From assembly GCA_963714795.1 (NCBI GenBank), contig CAVQPS010000011.1:30071-94070 (forward strand): a stretch of DNA of 64,000 nucleotides. Reading direction: 5' to 3'. Under the pieces are notes generated by a model, which saw nothing but the letters and a program-made list of their open reading frames with translations, made no database searches and had not been told where the DNA came from. Position numbers and translations under genes: made by a program. Positions 36,248 through 46,900 of this stretch are shown in pieces (the first letter of the stretch is position 1; each line of letters opens with the position of its first letter). The DNA is from DATIXJ01 sp963714795. Lineage in GTDB: Bacteria; Bacteroidota; Ignavibacteria; UBA10030; SZUA-254.

Positions 36248-39200
36248 ATGAAGGTAACATCATACCTTTTCGTTCTTTTCTGTGCCGCAACAATTCAAAC
36301 CACATCTGTCATTGCACAGCCGTTCGATTCTTCATTATTCAATTGCATGAAATGGCGGATGATCGGTCCGCACCGCGGCGGACGGACGGTCGGAGCCGTC
36401 GGTGTTCCTCAACAGCCGAATGTTTTCTACATCGGTGTGAATAACGGCGGAGTCTGGAAAACAAACGATTTCGGCAGAACCTGGGTTCCGATCTTCGACG
36501 ATCAGCCGACCGGCTCCATCGGCGACGTGGCAGTTGCACCATCCAATCCAAATATTATTTATGTCGGCAGCGGTGAAGGAATACAACGCCCTGATCTTTC
36601 CGTCGGAGACGGCATTTATAAATCCACCGATGCCGGAATAACGTGGACGAATGTCGGCTTGCACGATGGACAACAAATCGGAGGGCTTGCCATCGATCCG
36701 CACGATGAAAATCGCGTCTTTGTTGCAGTTCTCGGACATCCGTATGGTCCCAATCCCGAACGCGGAGTATATCGAACAATCGACGGCGGCAAAACATGGG
36801 ATCATGTTTTATACAAAGATGAAAACACGGGAGCAATTCAGGTTGCAATCGATCCAAGCAAACCCAATATCGTTTATGCAGATCTATGGGAAGCGCGGCA
36901 GGGCCCGTGGGAAAACGGTGAGTGGGAAGGCACGGAAAGCGGCTTGTTCAAATCTGTGGATGGCGGCACAACATGGAAAAAGCTTGTCAACGGATTGCCC
37001 AAAGAAGGATTGGGAAGGATCGGTTTTTGCATTGCACCGAGCGATCCGAAACGATTGTACGCAACGGTCGATGCTGAAAAACTCGGCGGCGTCTATTCCA
37101 GTAATGACACCGGAGAATCATGGGCATTAATTAATGATGATAACCGTTTCTGGGGCCGCGGCGATGATTTCGGTGAACTGAAAGTCGATCCGAAAAATCC
37201 TGATGTCATTTATGATGCCAATGTCGTAACATGGAAATCGACCGATGCCGGGAAAACGTGGGCAGGATTCCGCGGTGCGCCCGGCGGCGACGACTACCAT
37301 CGCATCTGGATCAATCCGGATAATCCCGACATCATTTTAATTGCCAGCGATCAGGGAGCCATCATCACCGTAAACGACGGACAAACATTCAGTTCCTGGT
37401 ATAACCAGCCGACGGCACAGTTTTTTCATGTAAGCACGGATAATGCGTTTCCGTACAACGTCTACAGCGGCCAACAAGAGAGCGGTTCTATCGGCATTGC
37501 CAGCCGTGGAAACGACGGAGAAATTACTTTTCGCGATTGGCATCCCGTCGGCGCGGAAGAATACGGTTATGTTGCTGCAGACCCGCTCGACCCGAATATT
37601 ATTTACGGCGGAAAAATTTCAAAGTACGACAAACGCACCGGTCAGGTTCAGGATATTTCTCCCGAATCTGTCCGAAGTGGAAAATATCGGTTCATAAGAA
37701 CTGCGCCGGTTCTTTTTTCGCCGATCGATCCGAAGACGTTATATTTTGCAGGCAATGTGCTGTTCAAAACCCGCGACGGCGGAAACTCATGGCAGGTCAT
37801 CAGTCCGGATCTCACGAGAACGACATGGGATATTCCGGAAACTATCGGTATTTACCGGTCAGAAGAAATGAAGAAGATGCGACAACGGGGAGTCATTTAT
37901 ACCGTCGCTCCTTCGCCGAAAGACATTAATACGATTTGGGCCGGAACCGATGATGGTTTGATACAGATAACACATGATGGCGGCAAATCATGGAAGAACG
38001 TCACTCCTCCTGAAATAACATCATGGAGTAAGGTATCATTGATGGATGCCGGGCACAGCGACAATCACACTGCCTATGCCGCTGTTAACCGCATCCGGCT
38101 GGACGATATGCATCCTCACATCTTCCGAACGCATGATGACGGAAAAACATGGCAGGAGATTGTCAACGGCTTGCCGGATGATCCGATCAATGTCGTCCGG
38201 GAAGACCCGGTGCAAAAAGGACTGCTCTTTGCCGGATCGGAACGTGCGGTCTATGTTTCGTTCGACGACGGCGATCACTGGCAAAGTCTCCGCCTCAATA
38301 TGCCCGCAACATCGATAAGGGATTTGGTCATTAAGAATGACGATATCGTGGTAGGAACCCATGGACGTTCATTCTGGATTTTAGATGATATAATGCCGCT
38401 TCGTGAAATATCTTCCAGAAACGCTTCGGAAGAAGTAATGTTATACAAACCGGAAACAGCATACCGTGTCCGGTGGAGCTTGAACACCGATACGCCGTTA
38501 CCGCCGGATGAACCTGCCGGAACAAATCCGCCGGACGGTGCAATCATCGATTATTATTTCAAAGATAATGTCACAGGTTCCGTCACGCTTGATATTTCAG
38601 ATGCCAAAGGAAATATCGTTCATCATTTTTCAAGCGAAGATAAACCGTATGATATTCCAAAAGTGAATATTCCGTTGTACTGGATTCGTCCCCAGGAATT
38701 TTTATCGACGAAAGCCGGTTCGCATCGGTTTATATGGGATTTACATTATACACCCTTGCATGTACCGATCGATTATCCCATGTCTGCAGTTTTTGAAAAT
38801 ACTGCTCCGGAAGCAAGTTCATCGTGGGTAATGCCCGGCCGGTACAAGGTGACATTGACCGTCAGTGGCAAACAGTACAATCAACAGTTGATGATCCAGA
38901 TGGATCCGCGTGTTAGGACGACGGCTAAAGAATTGCAGCAACAATTTGATTTATCGTTAATTTGCTTCGAGGGGCGAAAACAGGTAAGAACAATCTTGGA
39001 TGAAATAACCGATTTGCAAACTCAAATAAAAGCATTATCATCGACGTCAACGGATTCTCTACACTCCGACCTGAATCTTCTCGACCGGCAGTTGACGTTG
39101 CTCAAGAATCCTTCTGAAGAAAGTCAACTTCATAATTTTCAAAATATTGAAAATGCGTTTGCAACATTATTCAGTATACTGCAGGAAACAGATATGCCGG

Positions 39201-39361
39201 CAACCACACAGACTGTCGAAGGAATAAAACAGTCTCAAAAAGATTTGAAAACGATTATGGCGCAATGGATGGATTTGAAAAATTCGAAACTGACAAAAAT
39301 GAATGATCGGTTGCGGAAGGCAGGACTAAAGCCGCTTATTGTTCGTACAGATTCACACTAA
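36248..39361 (+). CDS. Large BNR/sortilin-like repeat exoprotein
   Basis: The product is 1037 residues, exported (signal to about residue 24, VIAQ). It has many Asp-box/BNR units of the S.D.G.TW kind: KSTDAGITW, TIDGGKTW, SVDGGTTW, KSTDAGKTW, THDGGKSW, THDDGKTW and SFDDGDHW, spread over residues 50-700. This is a beta-propeller of the Vps10/sortilin-like glycosyl-hydrolase group. A beta-sandwich (RTHGRSFWILDD boundary) and a helical C-terminal segment with coiled-coil character (residues 890-1030) follow. Enzymatic activity is unproven; many such proteins are only annotated from the repeats. Confidence 0.88.
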   Translation: MKVTSYLFVLFCAATIQTTSVIAQPFDSSLFNCMKWRMIGPHRGGRTVGAVGVPQQPNVFYIGVNNGGVWKTNDFGRTWVPIFDDQPTGSIGDVAVAPSNPNIIYVGSGEGIQRPDLSVGDGIYKSTDAGITWTNVGLHDGQQIGGLAIDPHDENRVFVAVLGHPYGPNPERGVYRTIDGGKTWDHVLYKDENTGAIQVAIDPSKPNIVYADLWEARQGPWENGEWEGTESGLFKSVDGGTTWKKLVNGLPKEGLGRIGFCIAPSDPKRLYATVDAEKLGGVYSSNDTGESWALINDDNRFWGRGDDFGELKVDPKNPDVIYDANVVTWKSTDAGKTWAGFRGAPGGDDYHRIWINPDNPDIILIASDQGAIITVNDGQTFSSWYNQPTAQFFHVSTDNAFPYNVYSGQQESGSIGIASRGNDGEITFRDWHPVGAEEYGYVAADPLDPNIIYGGKISKYDKRTGQVQDISPESVRSGKYRFIRTAPVLFSPIDPKTLYFAGNVLFKTRDGGNSWQVISPDLTRTTWDIPETIGIYRSEEMKKMRQRGVIYTVAPSPKDINTIWAGTDDGLIQITHDGGKSWKNVTPPEITSWSKVSLMDAGHSDNHTAYAAVNRIRLDDMHPHIFRTHDDGKTWQEIVNGLPDDPINVVREDPVQKGLLFAGSERAVYVSFDDGDHWQSLRLNMPATSIRDLVIKNDDIVVGTHGRSFWILDDIMPLREISSRNASEEVMLYKPETAYRVRWSLNTDTPLPPDEPAGTNPPDGAIIDYYFKDNVTGSVTLDISDAKGNIVHHFSSEDKPYDIPKVNIPLYWIRPQEFLSTKAGSHRFIWDLHYTPLHVPIDYPMSAVFENTAPEASSSWVMPGRYKVTLTVSGKQYNQQLMIQMDPRVRTTAKELQQQFDLSLICFEGRKQVRTILDEITDLQTQIKALSSTSTDSLHSDLNLLDRQLTLLKNPSEESQLHNFQNIENAFATLFSILQETDMPATTQTVEGIKQSQKDLKTIMAQWMDLKNSKLTKMNDRLRKAGLKPLIVRTDSH

Positions 39362-39374
39362 GAAAAAGTTGAAA

Positions 39375-40230
39375 TTACAATTGCCGTTTTGTCAAAATTC
39401 TTTCCAATTCCGTCTGGACGAGACGAACATCATCGTCCAGAAAATGACGTGAGAGCCTTCGTGCACGGCGGATTTCATTCTCGTCAATTTCTGCAAAGAT
39501 CAAATCTTCATCAAACGTTTTCGCCTGAACAAGCACGTTTCCGCCGGGATCGATAATTTCCGATCCGCCCCAAAAATTCACACCGTCCTCGAATCCGACA
39601 CGGTTGCAAAAAACAACATAGGAACTGAGTAACCGCGCATACGCCCGATGTTGTTCGGTGTTGACGCGCGCGATTTCCAGAGCTTCCTGCCCGGCAAGCC
39701 GTGTCGGGCTTGCGGCAATGCCGATGATGACCTGCTGCACGATCTTTTGCAAGAATATACGGGAGCGGTGCATGCCATAAGTCTTCGCAAACGAGCACAC
39801 CAAGCCGTCCATGAACAGAATCGAATGCCTGCACGGTCGAACCGGGACTAAAATATCTGAGCTCTTCAAACATGCCGTACGTGGGCGGATAAATCTTTCG
39901 ATGAACGGTTGTCACCGATCCTTTCTCGAACAACAGCGCAGAATTGAATATGCCGAATTCTTTCGACTCCTCGACACAACCGAGAATAATGGAAATCTCC
40001 TTGCTTTCTTCGAGAAGACCCCCTACATGTTTTTTGTCATCGGAGCGAATTGCCAAATCCCAGTTGCTGTCTTTAATCGAATATCCGCTGAGACTGAGTT
40101 CCGGGAATACGACAAGATCCGCGCCGCCGTCTTTTGCCCGCCGGATGATCTCCAGATGGCGTGCAATATTTTTCTGAATGTCGCCGAGCGTATTATCGAT
40201 TTGAGCAACGGCAAGTGTGAATTTCATCAT
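39375..40230 (-). CDS. Carbon-nitrogen hydrolase (nitrilase superfamily), one frameshift
   Basis: This is a cytoplasmic amidase-type enzyme. Start ATG at 40230 or the next ATG at 40227 (MKFTLAVAQIDNTLGDIQKN). The catalytic triad is visible: Glu in VVFPELSLSGY, Lys in HRKIYPP and Cys in VLVCEDLW. After PYILAKDRAA the frame is lost; one extra base at 39731-39732 explains it, because the other frame continues VIIGIAASPTRLAGQEALEI and ends ERILTKRQL. Corrected length is about 284 residues. It resembles the glutaminase-like domain of NAD synthetase, but no synthetase domain follows. Confidence 0.85.
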
Positions 40231-40272
40231 ATCCAAAAAGAAACACGTAGAGAAAGGTACAAGGAAATGTTA

Positions 40273-40947
40273 TTAACTTAAATCGATCATCTTGATATCT
40301 TTAATATATTTGATCGTTTTATATTCTTTTAACGATAGAAGTTTTTCCAGTTTCGCGATGATCCGGTTGACATTTTCATCGATAATCTTAACGTAATTTT
40401 TCAAAGGATCGGTATTATGAGATTCTTTCAGTTCGGACGAGAGAGAACGCATTTCCAAAAGCGGCGTTTCAAAATCTTTTACCATCGTCCGCAATGTTTC
40501 GTGAACAGCTTTCAATCGTTGCCGGCTGACCTCGAGCTGCTGTAACTGTTCCTGTAATTTATTTTTTTCAATAACGGTCAAAACGGTTTTCGGAAGGACC
40601 GGAGATGAAATTTCTTCTTTGACAAGATAATCTTCGACACCGAGTTTCATCACATCGACGGCGAGATCGAAATCTTTATTCACCGTCAGAAACACGATGG
40701 GTATGCCGATTTTGCGCCCCTTCAGTTCACGCGTAATTTCAAGTCCATTTTTTCCGGGGAGAAAATAATCCATTAATATGATATCAAAATTCTTATCGTC
40801 ATTCAGGATGGCAATGGCATCATCATAGTTTTCTTTCCAGACAATTTCAAATTTGCCCTTGTCAAAACGCTGAAGATAGACTTGCACGAGTTTTGCAAAG
40901 TCTTTATTATCTTCCACCAATAAGATCCGATATTTCAGTTGATCCAT
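40273..40947 (-). CDS. Response regulator with degenerate HisKA-like tail
   Basis: The product is 224 residues from the ATG at 40947, chosen because the REC domain starts at once (ILLVEDN). REC residues are complete: Glu12-Asp13, phospho-acceptor Asp60 in ILMDYFLPG, Thr88 and Lys110. There is no DNA-binding or enzymatic output domain. Instead residues 135-205 form a helical hairpin (LQEQLQQLEVSRQRLKAVHE ... MVKDFETPLLEMRSLSSEL ... NYVKIIDENVNRIIAKLEKL) that looks like a kinase dimerisation/phosphoacceptor domain with the His replaced (Lys157 where SHDLKEP would place His). It starts eight bases after the kinase stop and is likely its partner. Confidence 0.85.
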   Translation of the reverse strand: MDQLKYRILLVEDNKDFAKLVQVYLQRFDKGKFEIVWKENYDDAIAILNDDKNFDIILMDYFLPGKNGLEITRELKGRKIGIPIVFLTVNKDFDLAVDVMKLGVEDYLVKEEISSPVLPKTVLTVIEKNKLQEQLQQLEVSRQRLKAVHETLRTMVKDFETPLLEMRSLSSELKESHNTDPLKNYVKIIDENVNRIIAKLEKLLSLKEYKTIKYIKDIKMIDLS

Positions 40948-40955
40948 AAATGATC

Positions 40956-43900
40956 CTAAGATTCCGTGACGAGAGATTTCGGGATGGTAAAGAAAAATGT
41001 CGAACCTTTTCCGATTTCCGATTCGACCCAAATCGATCCCTTGTGCGACTCAATAATTTTTTTCACGATAGCGAGTCCTGCTCCGCTTCCCTCGTACTGT
41101 TCCCGCCGGTGCAGCCGCTGAAAAATGACGAATATTTTTTCATAAAACTCACGGTCAATGCCGATGCCGTTATCCCTGACGAAAAAAAGATACGAATTAT
41201 TTTCGGTATTATGAAATCCTATTTCGATACTCGGTTCGGCTTTATCATTGAATTTGACGGCATTTCCGATAAGATTGCGAAAGACTATCTTTAATTGTGT
41301 CTCGTTACCGTACACCACCGGCAGGTTATCCGGTATGATGAAGTTCACCTTTTTTTGTTTTATCGTGAACTCCATATCGGTTGTAATATCGTCAAGAATT
41401 TGTTTGACGAAGATATTCTTGAACGATTCTGACGGGCGGCTCACCCTGGAGAGCAGCAGAAGATCGTCAATCAAACCTTTCATCCGCGTTGTCGCACCGA
41501 CGATCGATTCAAAATATTCTCTTCCTTCCTGCTGGATAATATCGTTATAATCCGACTGCAATATCCGGCTGAATCCTTCGATACTGATGAGCGGCTCTTT
41601 CAAATCGTGCGAAACAACATAGGTAAAATCATCAAGCTCTTTATTACGCCGCTCGATTTCGGAAGATTTCTGAAGAGTTTCTTCATACAGCTGACCTTTT
41701 TCCAAAGCAATCGCAGTGAGATTTCCCACGCTTTCGAGAAGTTGCCGGTGTGTATCGCCGTACTTCATCGGTTCAACAGACGTCATCGTCAGAATCCCGA
41801 TGATCATTTGCTTCGACATCATCGGTATGCAAATGGTCTTCCGATCTTCGGAATAATACGCGACTTTGCCGATGACAACATTGCCTTCAATGCTTGCCGG
41901 ATCGAGAGGTACCGGTTTGCCGGAAACAGCGACAAAAACCGGATGGTACACACCACCTTCGACGGAAAATGCCGGCGTTTTCATTTTCGATAGTTCGTCG
42001 TACAGATCGATCGAAAATGTCGTGAACGGAATGACCTGTTGAACGTGATCGTACGTTATCCGGAATATTTGTTCGAGGTCAAGGGTCGAGGTGAGTTTCT
42101 GACTGAAATCATTCAGCAGTGTGAGACGATCGATTTGAGACCGAAGTTCACCGTACAGTTGAGCACTTTCCACTGCGACACCCAGTTGATTTCCGACCAG
42201 CGTCAGCACCTGGCGCTCCCGTTCCGAAAATTCATGGCGGGTTGCGTAGAAAATATCGAGCGCGCCGAGAATTTTATCTTTTGCAAGCAACGGAACCACG
42301 GCCATCGCCCGCATGCTATGGCTGTTCAAGACGATTCGATTTTGAGAATTCACGCGTTCATCATCGACGACATGGTCCTCGATATAGATCCCTTTTTGCC
42401 CCGTAACGACGTCGCCTGTCACCGATTGTTCTCGCTTAAGACGCAGTATCGAGGGAAACGAAACAATATCAAAACCGATTTGATTTACAAGAACGAGTTC
42501 TTCCGAATTTTCTTCCGTAAGATACACAATGGCTCCATCGGATTTGGTCATTCGCCTGAGCAAAACAAGCGCCTCCTGCAAAACCTGCTGTATCTCAAAC
42601 GACGTACTGATCGAGGTGGAAATCTCATTCAAAATGATGAGCTGTTCATGACTTCGTTTCAGATCTGCTTCAGTTTCTTTTAGCTCGGTGATATTCGTCT
42701 GTGTAAAAACAAGCCCAGCCACTTTCGCATCAATCATCATCGGATTAATAACCAGATGGTATGTACGATCCCCGGACGGCATGCGATGACCAAATTCCTG
42801 CGAAACCATGCGTATCGAATCGCCGGTCAGGTGATTGACAGCATCCCGGTAAACCATTTTCAATTGCTCATCCGGCACAACATCAAATAAGTTCAACCCC
42901 GGAACATTTTTCTTCCCGGTATACCCCAATTCCTTCATAAAGGAATACCATGCGGTGTTCACTTCCCGGAGACACATCTGCATATCGACCGTAAACACGA
43001 CGCTATCAATCGAATCGAGAAGCGTATGGATGTACGTTGAATCTTCCGTCACTTGATTGATTAAATTGATACGGTCGGTGATCGAACCGATATGGTGTGC
43101 CATCGGCTCAAAAAGCTGAATGTGCTCTTCGGAAAAAAAGTACGGTTCATTACTGCCGATCGTGATCGTTCCGATCATCCTCTCCTGAACGTTCACCGGT
43201 ATGATGATTTGAGACCGCACATCCTTGAAAACACCCGACAGGTTGCGGAAGCGTGATTCGGAGCGAAGATCGGACACAATCAACGGTTGGCCCGACGGTA
43301 CCACAAATTGAGTCGCAGAATGGTCCACCGGAACAGATTCATTCTTGAAGTATGTCAGTTTTCCCGCAACAACATACGATCGTAATGATTGACGATCGGG
43401 ATGGAATATTTCAATAGCCACAAGGTCGGCATCGAGAAACCCGCGAATTTCCCTGACGATGATATTAACAATTTCGTCGAAATCAGTCGTCTGGTTTGCT
43501 TTACTGATAATGCGGTTGACCATCTCAATCTGTTTATTTCGATCGGCAAGATCCTTCGAGAGGCGGACACGCTCCGTAATGTCGCGTGCGGTATTCAGCA
43601 TTGCGATCGGCTCACCAAGAGAGTTACGCAGTAAGGTCGTATTGACGCTCATCGGAATCAGCCGGCCATCATTCGTACGCCAGGTCATATCGAAATCATG
43701 AAGCCAATTTCGTTCACGGAGATTGGCTATCCATTCGACATATTTTCCCATTTCTTCATCGACAAGCCACGGATACGGGAATTCACGCGTAACGACATCG
43801 GGCCGTGAATAACCGAGAACGCGAAGAAACGTGCGATTCACCTCCAGGACTTTTCCCTCCAAATCGGTAATGAGCAGAACATCTCCCATCGTATCGATGA

Positions 43901-46900
43901 CATTATTGAGGGTTTGTTCCGACTCACGCATTTTCGTTTCAAGATGTTTTTGCGAACTAATATCGATAACGGTTCCGACAGCACCGATAATTTCTCCATG
44001 CTGATTATGCATCGGAGAAAAATTCCCGATAAAATATCGCTCAGCACCTGTCTGGCGATACCGGATTGGAGCGGAAGTTCGTATTTCCCCTTCCAAAACA
44101 TTCGCCAATAGCCGGTCGACCGATATTTCTTCTTCCACCGGCAACAATGTTGTCACCGCAGACCCGATCGCTGTTTGACGGTCAATGCCGCTCAACCGTT
44201 CCATTGCGCCATTCCAAAAAATACATTTCATGGATCGATCGACTGCAACAACCCCGTCACGCAATTCATCGAGGATGCCCGCGTGAAGGGCCTGGTCGTG
44301 CTGTAACCGATCGAGCAGATTCTTTTGATCGGTAATATCGGTGATCGTACCGTACAGGTGAACGACGTCTCCATGATTATTTTTGGATATGGAAACGACG
44401 TCGCGCACCCACCGATATGAAGCTTTTCCTCTCGGCAGGACACGATACTCATTCACAACCTGATGCCCGAGTTGATGAAGGTTTGTGGTTCGTTCCAATA
44501 TAATTCGTTTATCCTCCAGATGAATCAACTTCAGCCAGAGTGCCGGATCGCGATAAAACTCTTTCGGCGCGTAACCGACAAGGCGTTCCATGCGGGCATT
44601 GACATGCACAAATCCTCCGGATGGTAATGCCGAATACAAAACATCGGGACTCGATTCGATGAGCAGGTTGCGGAAACGGTCAGTTTCTTTCATCTGATAC
44701 AGCATTCTGGCGTTTGCCAGCGTACTTCCTAAATTATTTCCTATGGCTGAAAGAAGAGCCGGAGAATGTTTCCTGTCGAGCAAATCTTTTTTCGAAGCCA
44801 GGATAACGATTCCTTCAAGCACGTCATTGCTCACCAGCGGAAGCAAGCAAAGTTCCTGAATGCCGGCATCTTTGAACAACCGGCGATGCGGAAGAAAAGC
44901 GGGATATTTCTCAATCCGGAAAATATGCGGCTCGAGTGTTTTGGCACAATAGCCACCGATGCCCTCGTTCATGTCAAACAGGGAAAGTTTTTCTCCCGAC
45001 GCCTCGGAAAAATTTTTCTGATGTGTCAGCCGGAGCGTAACGAACTTATCGTCGGCAAGATAGATTGCACCCATGTTCCACGACAGAACATCCATCAGAC
45101 TGTTCAGTGCGGTGTGAGGAAGCTTTTGAAAATCGATTGACCCTTGAAGAGCAGGAATGACGCGCCGCAGCAATTCCATTTCTTCAGACTGTTGATGAAG
45201 TTCTGCGGAAATCTTTTTTTGTTCCGTCCGGTCATGGAGAAAAAGAATATGATCGCCGATATCCTGTTCACTCATCGGAACGAAAACAAATTCACCATCA
45301 AAATCTGTTTCATCGTTGCGGTGAACAATACCTTCATATACAATGGTGGTAGATTTTGAAGTCCGCTTATGAAGTTTTTCCAAAAATTTTGACCGGTTCG
45401 GCTCTTCAATAAGAAAAGCAATATCGGTTCCAACGGCGGCTTGTTGTTGTTCGACGTGCAACAGATCGGCAAATGCCTTATTGGAGTAGACAATCTTTTG
45501 ATCCCGGATAATTGCACCCGCCTCAGCCGTGGTTTCCGCCATCGTTCTGAATCGTTTTTCGGAAGAATTCAAAACATCCAGAATTTCTTTCTGCTTACTG
45601 ATGTCGAAAATGGAAAGCTGAAAACAATTTTTCTTTTGAAACTGTATTTCCGAAACAGAAATACGGACGGCCAGAGTTGCACCGGTCGTCGTCGCGATAT
45701 GTGATTCAAAAGATTCATGACCGGCATTTGGGTCCCGTTGCATTTTCTGCAATTTGCGGATAGCATCAGGAGAAAAAATATTCCGGACGGATACAGCATG
45801 CAATTCATTTGCGCCGGGATACCCGAGCATCGTTCGCAATGCGTTATTCGAATATACGATGGAGTTATTGTACGCAATCATGATACCAATCTGCATTCGA
45901 TCAAGAACGGTTCGATATTCTTCTTCCCGTTGTTGATATGCGGACACCAGCCGAAATTGTTCCGAAACATCCCGGAGAACACCGAAATAAACCGTATCGG
46001 AAACGTGGAAAACGGAAAATTCCGCCGTTATTGTTTTTCCGTTCTTCGCGATAACGGGAACAATCAGGACTGCTTTCCGCTGTTTCTTTTTCAACGAAGC
46101 AACAAAACGCAGAGCGGCAAATTTTTTCTCCTGAGAAACTGCATTGATGAGATTGCGAGGATTCCAATCCGTTGAAGAATAACCGAAAAGCTGTTCACAT
46201 CGTTCGTTCGCAATAATTTTATCGCCACGGATATCAAACAGAACCATTGCCTCACCGGCAAAACGAAAAGTCTTCTCGTAATCGGGCTGCAGTAAAGCCG
46301 TTAACGTATCGAGAACGGATTCCTGTTGTCCCAAAACCACCGGTTCCTGCGGCGGTAATTCTTCCGGACGCTTGCTCTTTTGCAAATTCCGTATATCAAA
46401 CTTCAACGGCAATAACGAAGAAGGAAGATAGCGTCCTTTGAGGGATAACGGGACGCAGTATGTTTCATTTCGCAGGGTGACAAAATCCAGACAGACCGTG
46501 GCGCTGTCTTTCATGCCGGCAAGATGTTCGTGAGAAAACTCGGACCGTAATGCGGCAGAAAAAACCACGGCATTTTTCCGCGAACATATCGCTGTCAAAT
46601 CTTGAAATAATTCTACGACACGTTCTTCTTTTCCGAGCAGTTCTTTCCAGAGCGACAACTCATCAAGAAGTATATAGGATCCTGCGGCTTTGGCAGATAC
46701 AAAACGCTTTAATGCATTAATTTGTTTTTTTGAATGAAAAGGATATTCTGTTATTTTTTTAACATCCTGACCAATGGCCGGGCGTAATGAGCCTGTGGTG
46801 GAAACATAAACGACAGGAATCCGGGAGGCGATGCTATATTGAATTGCAGAACGGTATATTTCGTGGATCTGTTTCGGGTGAGAAATTAATGAAAGGACTG

